Shown in pieces: positions 54,174 through 62,978 of a DNA stretch of 64,000 nt; positions within the stretch are counted from its first letter, which is position 1, and each line of letters starts with the position of its first letter. The stretch comes from JALYGJ01 sp963781705 (lineage in GTDB: Bacteria > Chloroflexota > Limnocylindria > Limnocylindrales > CSP1-4). The notes under the pieces are model-generated. The model did not search any database and had not been told where the DNA came from. It saw only the letters and a list, made by a program, of their open reading frames with translations. The DNA lies in NCBI GenBank assembly GCA_963781705.1, contig CAWAGP010000002.1:180140-244139 (forward strand), given 5' to 3'. Position numbers and translations under genes: made by a program.

Positions 54174-54971
54174 ATGCGTTACGCGGATAGTCTTCTGAGC
54201 GAAGGCGAGGTCGTCGTCCTGCGGACGCGGCAGCACTGGCTGGCGCTGCTCATGCGGGCGCGTGTCGCGTTGCTGCTGTGGCTGATCGGCATCGTCCTGC
54301 TCGGGCTGATCATCTGGTTCAACGTCCAGGCCGGGCTCATCCGTGATCTGCTCAGCGCGGCCGCGCTGGTCGCTCTGTTCGCCGGCCTGATCGTCTTCCT
54401 GTGGGCGTTCTGGCACTGGTGGGCGCAGGACTACATCGTCACCAATCGGCGCCTGCTGAAGGTGACCGGCGTACTCAACAAGCGCTCCGGCGATAGCTCG
54501 CTGGAGATGATCAACGACGCGATCCTCAACCAGAGCCTGTGGGGCCGGATACTCAACTATGGCGACCTGGAGATCATGACCGCGGCCGAAGTAGCGGTCG
54601 ATCGCTACCGCATGATCATCGGGCCCAAGGAATTCAAGAAGACCATGCTCAACCAGAAGCACGCGCTCGAGACGGAGCTGCGTACCACCCGGCCGCCGAC
54701 GCCGCCGCTGCGCGCGTCCGATGCGCAGGCCGCCGACCAGTCGGGCGCAGTCCAGTCGCCGGTCATGGCGCAACAGCCGGCCGCGCAGGTTGCGCCGCCA
54801 CCTCCAACGACGATGGCACCGCCGGACGCCGCGAGTCCAGTGGCATCCGCGCCCGATGCCTCGCTCGAGGTCACCCAGACGCTGGCGCGCCTGGCCGATC
54901 TGCGCGACAAGGGTGCGATCACGGCCGAGGAGTACGAGCAGAAGAAGACCGAGTTGCTGGGTCGTCTGTAG
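54174..54971 (+). CDS. PH-like (bPH2) and SHOCT-domain membrane protein
   Basis: A 265-residue protein. Two membrane helices (ALLLWLIGIVLLGLIIWF and LVALFAGLIVFLWAFW) precede a bacterial PH domain with the typical QDYIVTNRRLLKVTGVLNK and TAAEVAVDRYRMI. A Pro/Ala-rich linker leads to a C-terminal SHOCT motif (LARLADLRDKGAITAEEYE), a short helical domain that often ends oligomerising proteins. ATG 54174 follows a strong AGGAAGGACGAGGGAG. It is inserted between xerD and scpA with two more genes of membrane or HD type. Confidence 0.85.
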   Translation: MRYADSLLSEGEVVVLRTRQHWLALLMRARVALLLWLIGIVLLGLIIWFNVQAGLIRDLLSAAALVALFAGLIVFLWAFWHWWAQDYIVTNRRLLKVTGVLNKRSGDSSLEMINDAILNQSLWGRILNYGDLEIMTAAEVAVDRYRMIIGPKEFKKTMLNQKHALETELRTTRPPTPPLRASDAQAADQSGAVQSPVMAQQPAAQVAPPPPTTMAPPDAASPVASAPDASLEVTQTLARLADLRDKGAITAEEYEQKKTELLGRL

Positions 54972-54973
54972 TC

Positions 54974-55631
54974 GTGGATCAGCAGCTCGTCGAGCGGGTC
55001 GCCGCCGTCGCGATATTCATCCTCGTCGCCTTTCCGGTCCACGAGTTCTTCCACGCCTTCACCGCCTTGCAGCTGGGCGACTCGACGGCACGCTGGCAGG
55101 GTCGCCTGACGCTCAACCCGGTCACGCCATTTCGATCCACTGGGCGGCACCATGCTGGCGCTGAGCGCCATCTTGGGCGGGTTCTTTATCGGCTGGGCCA
55201 AACCAACTCCGGTCAACCCGTACAACCTGCGCTTCGGCCGCCGCGGCGAGGCGATTGTCGCGCTGTCCGGCCCGCTGTCGAACCTGATCATGGCCGCCAT
55301 CGTGGCCATCCCGATCAGGTTGATCGTGATGAACGACAACCTGTTCAGCTCGATCGTGACCAGCCAGGCGGGCACGTTCGTGTTCGATATCGCCGCGTAT
55401 TTCGTGGTCATCAACGTGTTCCTGATGGTCTTCAACCTGCTGCCGATCCCGCCGCTGGACGGCTGGCACGTGCTCCTCGGCCTGGTCGACGCCCGGACCT
55501 CGTACACGCTGCGGCAGTACGAGCAATACGGCTTCCTGCTGTTGCTGGTGATCTTCTTCGCGGGAGCGACGGTGATCGGCAACCTCGCCGTCCCGATCAT
55601 CAACTTCCTGGTACCCGGGCTGTTCGGTTGA
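54974..55631 (+). CDS. M50 site-2-type metalloprotease, one frameshift
   Basis: About 218 residues of the short M50 family (rhomboid-independent site-2 proteases), membrane zinc proteases that cut transmembrane segments. HEFFH in FPVHEFFHAF is the zinc site; the third ligand lies in LLPIPPLDGWHVL, a variant of NxxPxxPLDG. Four to five helices. An extra T near 55,132 (VTP then FDPLGGTM) breaks the frame; the GTG 54974 half and the 55,140 half then join. The stop overlaps the next gene (TTGA). Confidence 0.85.
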
Positions 55632-56125
55632 TCTCTGCCTGGTGGGCCGCCAAGGTCCGGCGCTTCGGCCGCTACTTCTTGGGACGCGTGAAACCTTCCG
55701 AGCGCGAGCACTTGACGACGTGGCTGACGCGGGCCGAATTGGCGCTGTTCGATGAGATGCATCCGGCTGACCGGCGCCACGGGCTCGACGTCGTTGCCGC
55801 CCTGCGCGCGGCCGGCCACGCGGATCCCGACCTGCTGATCGCCGGGCTGCTGCACGACTGTGGCAAAGGGCGGCGCATCCACGTGTGGCATCGCGTCACC
55901 TGGTCGCTCGCCGACCACTACGGCGGCCCCATCCGGCGCATTGCCCACAGACTGCCGACTTTCGCGGCTGCGTTCGCGACGCTCGACGACCACGCCGAGG
56001 CGTCGGCCGGGATGGCCCTGCGTGCGGGGGTTTCGGTGCGCGCGGCCGACCTGATCAGGCACCAGTCCGAGCCCATCGATCACGAGCTCGGCGCCGCGCT
56101 GTTGCTGGCGGACCAGGCCAACTGA
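55628..56125 (+). CDS. HD-domain protein
   Basis: A 165-residue metal-dependent HD-type phosphohydrolase-like protein. HD motif residues are RRHGLDVVAAL and GLLHDCGKGRR, then a distal His pair (DHYGG) and the last Asp in LLADQAN. The start is TTG 55628, inside the stop of the protease gene; no better start precedes the conserved head. It overlaps scpA by one base (TGATG). HD proteins cleave phosphomonoesters or diesters of nucleotides; the substrate cannot be told. Confidence 0.75.
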   Translation: MISAWWAAKVRRFGRYFLGRVKPSEREHLTTWLTRAELALFDEMHPADRRHGLDVVAALRAAGHADPDLLIAGLLHDCGKGRRIHVWHRVTWSLADHYGGPIRRIAHRLPTFAAAFATLDDHAEASAGMALRAGVSVRAADLIRHQSEPIDHELGAALLLADQAN

Positions 56126-56940
56126 TGGCGCCATCGGTGGCAGCGGTCGAGTTCGACGTGACCGGCCGCGAGCGACCCGAAGACGCGACCCGCGTGCGCC
56201 TGGAGGGTTTCGAGGGCCCGCTGGCGCTGCTGCTGGCGCTCATCGAGCAGCGCCAGCTCGACGTGCTCACGGTCAGGCTGGGTGATCTGGCGGGCGCCTA
56301 CCTCGAAGCCGTCGCGCGCATCGAAACCGGCCTGCTGTCGATGCTCAGTTCGTTCGTCGCTGTGTGCGCGCAATTGATCCTGATCAAGTCGCGTGCGCTG
56401 CTGCCGCGGCCGCCGGCCGCGGCAGCAGGGACCCCGGCCGGCACGGAAGGCGATCCCGAAGAAGAACTGCGCCGCCGGCTGATCGAGTACCGGCTCTACC
56501 GCGACGCCGGACTGGTCCTGGGTGCGCGGGTTGCGCTGAACATATCGCTGTTCCATCGTGAGGCTGACGCGGCCACGGCGGCCGGCCGCGCCGGAGCGCG
56601 GCCGGCCGACCACGAAGTACTCGACGCGCATGGCCTCGCCGACGCGTTGCTCACCTCGCTCAGGCTGGTGCCGCCGGCGCCGGAGCCGGCCGCGGTGGTG
56701 GCACGAACGATCACGCTCGAAGAACGCGCGGCGGCGATCCGCGACGCGCTGCGCCACGCTCCGGCCGTGGTGCTGCAGGAACTGCTGAGCGGCGTCACCG
56801 ATCGGATCGTGGTCGCCGTGACGTTCCTGGCGCTGCTCGAACTGGCCAAGGGTCGCGAGGTCCTGATCGACCAGGCCGAGCCATGGGGGCCGATCAATGT
56901 CCGGCCGAATCCGAATCCAGCGGTTTCCGCCGATGGCTGA
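56125..56940 (+). CDS. scpA: Segregation and condensation protein A
   Basis: A 271-residue kleisin that bridges the SMC heads. The N-terminus FEGPLALLLALIEQRQLDVL and a middle LILIKSRALLPRP are typical; the C-terminal winged helix contains VVAVTFLALLELAKGREVLIDQ. An Ala/Pro-rich linker separates the halves. ATG 56125 overlaps the HD gene. It is followed by scpB, so the two ScpAB partners of the condensin complex are coupled. Confidence 0.93.
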   Translation: MAPSVAAVEFDVTGRERPEDATRVRLEGFEGPLALLLALIEQRQLDVLTVRLGDLAGAYLEAVARIETGLLSMLSSFVAVCAQLILIKSRALLPRPPAAAAGTPAGTEGDPEEELRRRLIEYRLYRDAGLVLGARVALNISLFHREADAATAAGRAGARPADHEVLDAHGLADALLTSLRLVPPAPEPAAVVARTITLEERAAAIRDALRHAPAVVLQELLSGVTDRIVVAVTFLALLELAKGREVLIDQAEPWGPINVRPNPNPAVSADG

Positions 56941-57512
56941 CTCAGCGCATCCGGCACCCGTCATGGCGATGCGATCCGGCCGACGAGGCTCCCGGCGCGC
57001 TGACCGTCACCCAGCTTGAGGCCCTCCTGTTCGTCGCCGAACGGCCGCTGACCAGGCGTGAGATCGGTGCCTTGGCGGGCGTCGATCGCGCCACCGTCGA
57101 CGGGCTGCTGGGCGATCTCGAAGTCGGCCTGCACGAGCGCGGCCTGCGCCTGCTGTCGACCGGTGAGCAGGTGCAGCTGGTGACGGCGCCGGAGGCCGGC
57201 GCGCTCATCGCCCGCTACGTCGGCGCGGATGCGGTCCGACTGTCACCGGCCGCGCTCGAGACGCTGGCCATCGTCGCCTACCGCCAGCCGGTCACGCGCG
57301 GCGTGGTCGAGCGCATCCGTGGCGTCGACTCCGACTACGTCCTGCGCAGCCTGCTGCACCGCCGCCTCGTCGTAGAGCAGGGTCGAGCCGACACGCCCGG
57401 CCGGCCGATCCTGTACGGCACCGGACTCGACTTCCTCGAGCGCTTCGGGCTGACCTCGCTGGACGAGCTGCCGCAGCTCGAGCCGGAGGCGGCGCTGCGC
57501 CTGGATGAGTGA
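56933..57512 (+). CDS. scpB: Segregation and condensation protein B, one frameshift near the 5' end
   Basis: About 190 residues, a double winged-helix protein that pairs with ScpA. Conserved parts: LTVTQLEALLFVAERPLTRREI, SPAALETLAIVAYRQPVTRG and the end ...VEQGRADTPGRPILYGTG with FLERFGLTSLDELP. ATG 56933, overlapping scpA by eight bases, gives MADSAHPAPVMA; one extra base near 56,968 must be removed to reach DEAPGALTVTQLE. Overlaps the rluB-cmk gene by eight bases. Confidence 0.92.
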
Positions 57513-59007
57513 CCGGGTCCGCATCCATAAAGCGCTGGCCGACGCCGGCGTTGCGTCGCGGAGGCGGTCGGAGGCACTCGTGGTCGAAGGACGTGTGACG
57601 GTCAACGGGCTGGTCGCCGGCGTCGGCCAGCTGGTCGATCCGGCGAGCGATGCGATCAGCGTGGACGGCCGGCCGATCGCACAGCAGGCCGCGCCGCTGT
57701 ACCTGGTGCTGGCCAAGCCGGCCGGTGTCACCAGCACGGTCGGCGATCGTCATGCCGCGCGGACGGTCCTCGATCTGGTGCCGGCGACGCTGCGCCCGGA
57801 AGACGCACGCCTATACCCGGTCGGCAGGCTGGACCGCGAGTCGGAGGGTCTGCTGCTGCTGACCAATGACGGCGCATGGGCGCAGCGCATGCTCCACCCC
57901 AGCAACGGCGTCGAACGCGAGTACGCGGTGGGACTCGCGCAATCGCTGACCGACCAACAGCGGTCGGCGCTCGAAGCCGGCATCGACCTAGAGGAAGGCG
58001 GCGCACACATCGTCCGCCTGGCCAACGCGACCAGCGCCGACACCCGTCAGCTGGTGCAGTTGCTGGGCCCTGACGCGCAACGGCTGACCTGGTTGCGCGC
58101 GACGCTGCAGCAGGGCATGAAGCGGCAGTTGCGGCGCATGTTCGCCACTGTCGGTGCGCCGGTGCAGCGACTGGTGCGCATTCGTTTCGGCACGCTGCGT
58201 CTGTATGGCATGACGCTCGGCGAGGTCCGGCCGCTGACACAGGCCGAGCGGCGCGGCCTCAACGCGCTCGTGATCCGGCCGGGCGACACTAGCGCCGCGC
58301 ACAAACTACGCCGTGCCGGTCTTGTGGTCAGCGTGGACGGTCCCGGCGGCAGCGGCAAGTCGACCGTCGGTGCGGGCGCGGCGGCACGCCTGGGCTACCG
58401 TTTCTGCGATACCGGCGTGCTGTATCGCGGGCTCACCTGGCTGGCGCTGCAACGCGGCGTCGACCCGGACGATGCCGATGGGCTCGTCGCGCTGGTACCC
58501 CAGATCGAGCTCGTCGCCGACGCCGCCCAGCGCTATGTTCACCTGCGCGTGGGCACGGTCGAGGTCAGCGACCAGCTGCACACGGCCGATGTCGACCGAG
58601 AGGTGAGCCGTGTTTCGCAGCACGCACTGGTGCGCGAGCAATTGCTGCCGCTCCAGCAGGCGCTGGCCGCGCCGGGCCGGATCATCATGGCCGGGCGCGA
58701 CATCGGTAGCGTGGTGCTGCCCGACGCCGACCCCAAGATATATCTCGACGTGTCGGTGAGTGAGCGCGCCCGGCGGCGCGCTGCCGAGCGCGGCCAGCTC
58801 GACGACGCCACAGCCGTGTCGGTCATTGAGTCAGATCTGCGCCGGCGCGACGGCATCGACAGCACGCGCGAGACATCGCCGCTGCGGGTACCGCCTGGCG
58901 CGCAGGTCGTCACGACCGAGGGCAACACGCTCGACCAGACGATCACTGCCGTCGTCGACATCATCCGTGCCCGCGAGCGCGAGCTCGGCGCACCGGCTGC
59001 GCCGTGA
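57505..59007 (+). CDS. cmk: RsuA/RluB-type pseudouridine synthase fused to cytidylate kinase
   Basis: A single 500-residue frame. Residues 1-255: S4 domain (VRIHKALADAGVASRRRSEA) and pseudouridine synthase core with LYPVGRLDRESEGLLLLTNDG carrying the catalytic Asp, and GMKRQLRRMFATVG. After a 15-residue linker (ALVIRPGDTSAAHKL) from about 270: cytidylate kinase with P-loop VDGPGGSGKSTVG, FCDTGVLYRGLT, and AGRDIGSVVLPDA. In many genomes rluB and cmk are neighbours; here no stop separates them. Cmk makes CDP/dCDP, RluB modifies 23S rRNA. It overlaps scpB and plsC. Confidence 0.88.
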   Translation: MSDRVRIHKALADAGVASRRRSEALVVEGRVTVNGLVAGVGQLVDPASDAISVDGRPIAQQAAPLYLVLAKPAGVTSTVGDRHAARTVLDLVPATLRPEDARLYPVGRLDRESEGLLLLTNDGAWAQRMLHPSNGVEREYAVGLAQSLTDQQRSALEAGIDLEEGGAHIVRLANATSADTRQLVQLLGPDAQRLTWLRATLQQGMKRQLRRMFATVGAPVQRLVRIRFGTLRLYGMTLGEVRPLTQAERRGLNALVIRPGDTSAAHKLRRAGLVVSVDGPGGSGKSTVGAGAAARLGYRFCDTGVLYRGLTWLALQRGVDPDDADGLVALVPQIELVADAAQRYVHLRVGTVEVSDQLHTADVDREVSRVSQHALVREQLLPLQQALAAPGRIIMAGRDIGSVVLPDADPKIYLDVSVSERARRRAAERGQLDDATAVSVIESDLRRRDGIDSTRETSPLRVPPGAQVVTTEGNTLDQTITAVVDIIRARERELGAPAAP

Positions 59008-59675
59008 CCGGTCCGGCCAGGAAGTCCAAGTTGCCCTTGCTGCTGCGCCTGGCCGCAGCGATCGCGCGCGCCACCCTCTCGGCGATGGCGCGCGTCCACG
59101 TCGAGGGTCTCGCCGACCTGCCGCATGACGGGCCGCTGATCGTCGTCGCCAACCACCAGTCGAATGCCGATCCGCCGCTCGTCGCGGGCTGGCTGACGCC
59201 GGCGCTCGGCCGCCAGATGCACATCCTGGCCAAGCAGTCGTTGTTCATGTGGCCGGTGGCGCCGGTCATCCGCGCGCTTGGGGCGACGCCGGTGCGCGCC
59301 GGCGGCAGCGACATCGAGGCCTACCGCGTCGCCCTCGGAATCCTTGAGCGTGGCGAAGTGATGTGCATCTTTCCCGAGGGCACGCGCAGTGCCGACGGCG
59401 TGCTTGCCGACGCGAAGCCGGGCGTGGCCATGCTTGCGACGCGGTCGGGCGTACCAATCCTGCCGGTAGGCGTCTCCGGCACGGACCGCTTCCTGGGCCG
59501 CGGCGCACGTTTCCCGCGCCTGGGTACGCGGATCACGCTCCGTGTCGGACGCCCGTTCACGCTCGAGCTCGACCCCGGCAAGCCGCGGCGCGCGGCGGTG
59601 AACGCAGCGTCGGAGGAAATCATGCGGCACATCGCCGAGCTCGTCGACGACAACCATCGCGGTCGGTACCGCTAG
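59004..59675 (+). CDS. plsC: 1-acyl-sn-glycerol-3-phosphate acyltransferase
   Basis: A 223-residue PlsC-type acyltransferase that adds the second acyl chain to make phosphatidic acid. Acyltransferase blocks: I NHQSNADPP (H-x4-D), II GATPVRAGGSDIEA, III IFPEGTRSADG, IV VPILPVGVSGT. A membrane-near hydrophobic start. The GTG start overlaps the stop of the kinase part, so it belongs to the same operon. Confidence 0.92.
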   Translation: MTGPARKSKLPLLLRLAAAIARATLSAMARVHVEGLADLPHDGPLIVVANHQSNADPPLVAGWLTPALGRQMHILAKQSLFMWPVAPVIRALGATPVRAGGSDIEAYRVALGILERGEVMCIFPEGTRSADGVLADAKPGVAMLATRSGVPILPVGVSGTDRFLGRGARFPRLGTRITLRVGRPFTLELDPGKPRRAAVNAASEEIMRHIAELVDDNHRGRYR

Positions 59676-59700
59676 CCGGCGCGACCCTCGCTCGACTCCC

Positions 59701-59706
59701 TATAGT
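59701..59706 (+). promoter_or_regulatory. -10 element TATAGT upstream of the Septum_form-type gene
   Basis: TATAGT precedes GTG 59750 by 43 bases, with GAGGAGAGGG between them as ribosome site. So this gene has a leader, unlike the TANNNT-N6/7 group. Confidence 0.4.
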
Positions 59707-59749
59707 TCGCGGACCGGCCGCCCATGGCCGGTCTGGAGGAGAGGGAAGA

Positions 59750-60385
59750 GTGTCCGATCAACCGCCGAGCTATTCGCCCATGCCGCCCGGACAGCCGCCG
59801 GCTGGCCCATCGACGCCGCCTCCGGCCGGCTCGCCGATGCCACCATATGAGGCGACGCAGCCACCGATGGGGCCGCCCGAGACGCCGATGCCGTACATGC
59901 CTCCGCCTCGGCGCAGACCGCGCTGGCTGGGTGCATTGATCGGAATCGTCGTGATCGCGGTGCTGGTCGTTGCCTTCTTCCTGTTGCGCAACCAGCTCTC
60001 GGGCAACGTCACCGACCTGCAGGTCGGTGATTGCATCGACCAGCCGGCTACCACCGGCACCGTTACCGACGTCCAGCACCACCCGTGCACCGATGCGCAC
60101 GACGCCGAGGTCTTCACCCTGATCACCGATTCGACCTCCGGCGACTATCCCGGTCAGACCCACTTCGAGACGATCGCCAACACGCAGTGCTTCGCGGCCG
60201 CCTCGGCCTATCTGGGCACCGACTTCAATGCCCGCGACGACATCGGCGGCGGCTTCTTCTACCCGTCCACCGACAGCTGGTCCAGCGGCGACCGCACGGT
60301 CACCTGCTACCTCGACCGTACCGACGGCGGCCAGCTGACCGGATCGTTGCGCGGTATCGGCGCCTCGCCGCTACCCGCGTCGTAG
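59750..60385 (+). CDS. Pro-rich membrane protein with Septum_form-like domain
   Basis: A 211-residue protein: a Pro/Gly/Met-rich head (about 1-60), one membrane helix (ALIGIVVIAVLVVAFFLL), then an outer domain starting VGDCIDQPA with paired Cys (Cys in GDCID, HHPCTDAHDAEVF, NTQCFAAAS and TVTCYLDR), as in PF13845-type septum-formation proteins common in Actinobacteria. The four Cys probably form two disulfides. Function unknown; placement near plsC and ispH may be accidental. GTG 59750 with a good ribosome site. Confidence 0.75.
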   Translation: MSDQPPSYSPMPPGQPPAGPSTPPPAGSPMPPYEATQPPMGPPETPMPYMPPPRRRPRWLGALIGIVVIAVLVVAFFLLRNQLSGNVTDLQVGDCIDQPATTGTVTDVQHHPCTDAHDAEVFTLITDSTSGDYPGQTHFETIANTQCFAAASAYLGTDFNARDDIGGGFFYPSTDSWSSGDRTVTCYLDRTDGGQLTGSLRGIGASPLPAS

Positions 60386-60391
60386 CCGATG

Positions 60392-60418
60392 CCGGCCGCC
60401 GGCTGTGCCGGCGGCCGG
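60392..60418 (+). terminator. Strong GC hairpin after the Septum_form-like gene
   Basis: A perfect 12-bp stem, 60392-60403 with 60407-60418, closes a TGT loop six bases after the stop. There is no U-tract, so it may be a terminator, a processing stop or an mRNA 3' stabiliser. Confidence 0.45.
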
Positions 60419-60436
60419 TGCCATACTGGAAGTGTC

Positions 60437-61420
60437 ATGGGAACAGTCGAAGAGGTCCGTATCGCGCGTCGGACCGGCTTCTGCTACGGGGTGCGCGAGG
60501 CGATCGACTACGCGCGGCTGAGCGCGACGCAGGGCAAGACGACGCACACGCTCGGCCAGGTCGTGCACAACGAGGGCGTGATCGCGCAACTCGAGGGGCA
60601 GGGCATCCGCACCGTCGACACGCTCGATGACGTCGAGCGCGGTGCGGCCGTGGTCATCCGCGCTCACGGCGTCACGCCGGAGGTCATGGCGCGTGCCGAA
60701 GGGCGCGGCCTCGAAGTGATCGACGGCACTTGCACGTGGGTGATCCAGGAGCAGCGCGAGCTGCAGCGCCTCGTCGACGACGGCTACACCATCGTGCTGC
60801 TCGGTACTCCGCGCCATCCTGAGGTGGTCGGTCTGCTCGGCTTCGCGCCCGACGCGATCGTCGTCGACGAGGAAGAAGACTGGCTGCGCATTCCGCGCAC
60901 CAAGCGGATGGCGCTCATCAGCCAGAGTACGCAGCCGCCGTGGAAGTTCGAGAGGCTGGCAGCGTTCCTGGTGAGCCGCTGCCATGAATTGAAGGTGGTC
61001 AACACGGTCTGCCCGGTCACCATCCGGCGACAGCAGGACACGATGGAGCTTGCCCAGGCGGTCGACGTAATGGTCGTGGTTGGCGGGCGCAACAGCGCCA
61101 ACACGCGTGAGCTGACTCGGCTGTGTGAGATCGAGGGCAAGCCGGTAGTGCAGATCGAGAGCACGCGCGACCTTGACTCTGCCGAAATCTTTGACGGCGC
61201 GCGCGTGGTCGGCGTGAGCGGCGGCACGTCGACGCCGATCGAGGATCTCGAGAAGGTCGCCGAGCGCGTCTACGCGCTGGCCGGCGCGCCGGCCATCCGC
61301 GATCGGGCGGCCGAGCTGGCCGCGGCGGCGCTGCGCAACGTGGCCGAACCCGCCTACCGCAGCACCTCACTCGACGAGCACGGCCGCCAGCGCCGGACGC
61401 CAGTCGCCGGCGCGGCCTGA
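60437..61420 (+). CDS. ispH: 4-hydroxy-3-methylbut-2-enyl diphosphate reductase (IspH)
   Basis: A 327-residue iron-sulfur enzyme, last step of the non-mevalonate route. The three cluster cysteines are present: GFCYGVREAID, DGTCTWVIQEQ and NTVCPVTIRRQ. HPEVVGLLGF gives the catalytic Glu, and QVVHNEGV fits. The second Cys motif is unusual: DATCPLV in most IspH proteins reads DGTCTWV here. The C-terminal tail ends variable (RRTPVAGAA). It follows the hairpin; a CATACT at 60422-60427 lies nine bases before ATG. der follows after one base. Confidence 0.9.
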   Translation: MGTVEEVRIARRTGFCYGVREAIDYARLSATQGKTTHTLGQVVHNEGVIAQLEGQGIRTVDTLDDVERGAAVVIRAHGVTPEVMARAEGRGLEVIDGTCTWVIQEQRELQRLVDDGYTIVLLGTPRHPEVVGLLGFAPDAIVVDEEEDWLRIPRTKRMALISQSTQPPWKFERLAAFLVSRCHELKVVNTVCPVTIRRQQDTMELAQAVDVMVVVGGRNSANTRELTRLCEIEGKPVVQIESTRDLDSAEIFDGARVVGVSGGTSTPIEDLEKVAERVYALAGAPAIRDRAAELAAAALRNVAEPAYRSTSLDEHGRQRRTPVAGAA

Positions 61421-61421
61421 C

Positions 61422-62966
61422 ATGGCGCCGCGCCGCGGCCGCCGCGCGACGAGCAGTCGCGATGAAGATGCTCCGCGCGAAGGACTCCCGGTCGTCGCCT
61501 TCGTGGGCCGCCCTAACGTGGGCAAGAGCACGCTCTTCAACAGGGTCATCGGCGATCGCGTGGCGATCGTCGAAGATCGTGCGCGGACGACGCGCGACCG
61601 GCTGTACGACGTGGGCGAGTGGAACGGCCGCCGCTTCATCGTGGTCGACACGGGCGGACTCGAGGTCCACCCGGGCGACGCCATCGAGGAACGCGTCCAG
61701 GAGCAGGCGCGGCTGGCGATCAGCCAGGCCGACGTGATCGTCCTGGTGGTCGATGCGGGGGCTGGCCTGACGCCGGCCGACACTGAGGCGAGCGAGATTC
61801 TGCGCAGGGCGCGCGCGCCGGTGATCGTGGCTGCCAACAAGTCGGACAACGAGCGGCGCGAGCTGGAAGCGGCCGAGTTCCACATTCTTGGCTGGCCGGA
61901 GATCTACCCCATCAGCGCGCTGCACGGTCGGGGCGTGGCCGATCTGCTCGACGTGGTGGTCTGGGCGCTGCCGCCCGAATCGGCCGCCGAAGTCGAACGC
62001 AAGCGGGTAGAAGCGCAGGTCGCCGACATCGACGCCGTCGCACCGATCGACGGCGAGGTGCCCGAGGAAGCTGCCTTTGCCATGGCCGACGAGCCCGCGC
62101 GCATCGCCATCATCGGCCGCCCGAACGTGGGCAAGAGCTCGCTGCTGAACTCGCTGCTGGGCGAGCAGCGCGCCATCGTCAGCGACGTGCCGGGCACGAC
62201 GCGCGACGCAATCGACACCTCTTTCGAATGGGCCGGCCGCACCGTCCGCCTGGTCGACACGGCCGGCATTCGCCGGCGCGGCCGGGTCGCCTCCGGCCCC
62301 AACGCCGAAAAGTTCGCCACGCTCCGCGCGCTGAAGGCGGTCGGTCGGGCCGATGTCGCGGTGCTCGTGCTCGATGCGCGCGATGGGCTCACGACGCAGG
62401 ACGCGCACGTCGCCGGCTACGCGCTGGAAGAGGGGAGTGGCGTGGTCCTGGCAATCAACAAGTGGGACCTGGTCGAGAAGGACGCAGGCACCTTCGACGA
62501 TTACGCCGCGCGCATCCGAAAGGCGGCGCCTTTTCTCGATTTCGCGCCGGTGCTGGCGATCAGCGCGATGACCGGTCAGCGCATCGGCCGCGTGCTGGAG
62601 GCGGCACTAGAAATTGCCGCCGAACGCCGCCGCCGCGTGCCGACCGCGGCGCTAAATGCGTGGCTGCGCGAGGTCACCCTCAGGCGGCCGCCGCCGACCC
62701 TGCGCGGTCGCCGGCCGCATTTCCTGTACGCCACCCAGGTGGCCATCGAGCCGCCAACCTTCGTCCTCTTCGTGAGCGATGCCGAATCGGTCCACTTCAG
62801 TTACCGCCGGTACCTCGAGAATCGGCTGCGCGAGGCGTTCGGCTTCGCCGGCACGCCGATCCGTCTCGTTTTGCGTGAGCGAACGCGCGAGCAGCACGAA
62901 CGACCTGCCCGCCGGAGCGGGCGCCCGGCTACCAGCCGGCGTGCCGGGTCGTCTGCGCGGCGGTAG
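61422..62966 (+). CDS. der: Ribosome biogenesis GTPase Der (EngA)
   Basis: A 514-residue double GTPase needed for 50S assembly. G domain 1: GRPNVGKSTLFNRV, DTGGLEV, NKSDN. G domain 2: GRPNVGKSSLLNSLLGEQ, DTAGIRRRGR, NKWDL. The C-terminal KH-like domain starts near AALNAWLREVTLRRPPP and ends with RENRLREAFGF-type sequence, then a basic Arg-rich tail of about 25 residues. ATG 61422 starts one base after the ispH stop. Confidence 0.96.
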   Translation: MAPRRGRRATSSRDEDAPREGLPVVAFVGRPNVGKSTLFNRVIGDRVAIVEDRARTTRDRLYDVGEWNGRRFIVVDTGGLEVHPGDAIEERVQEQARLAISQADVIVLVVDAGAGLTPADTEASEILRRARAPVIVAANKSDNERRELEAAEFHILGWPEIYPISALHGRGVADLLDVVVWALPPESAAEVERKRVEAQVADIDAVAPIDGEVPEEAAFAMADEPARIAIIGRPNVGKSSLLNSLLGEQRAIVSDVPGTTRDAIDTSFEWAGRTVRLVDTAGIRRRGRVASGPNAEKFATLRALKAVGRADVAVLVLDARDGLTTQDAHVAGYALEEGSGVVLAINKWDLVEKDAGTFDDYAARIRKAAPFLDFAPVLAISAMTGQRIGRVLEAALEIAAERRRRVPTAALNAWLREVTLRRPPPTLRGRRPHFLYATQVAIEPPTFVLFVSDAESVHFSYRRYLENRLREAFGFAGTPIRLVLRERTREQHERPARRSGRPATSRRAGSSARR

Positions 62967-62978
62967 GGTCTAACGAAC

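Noticed and set aside
19649..57512. Widespread programmed +1 ribosomal frameshifting
   Set aside because: The sites share no slip motif, pause codon or stop; they sit in unrelated genes and cluster by place. Sequencing insertions explain them better.
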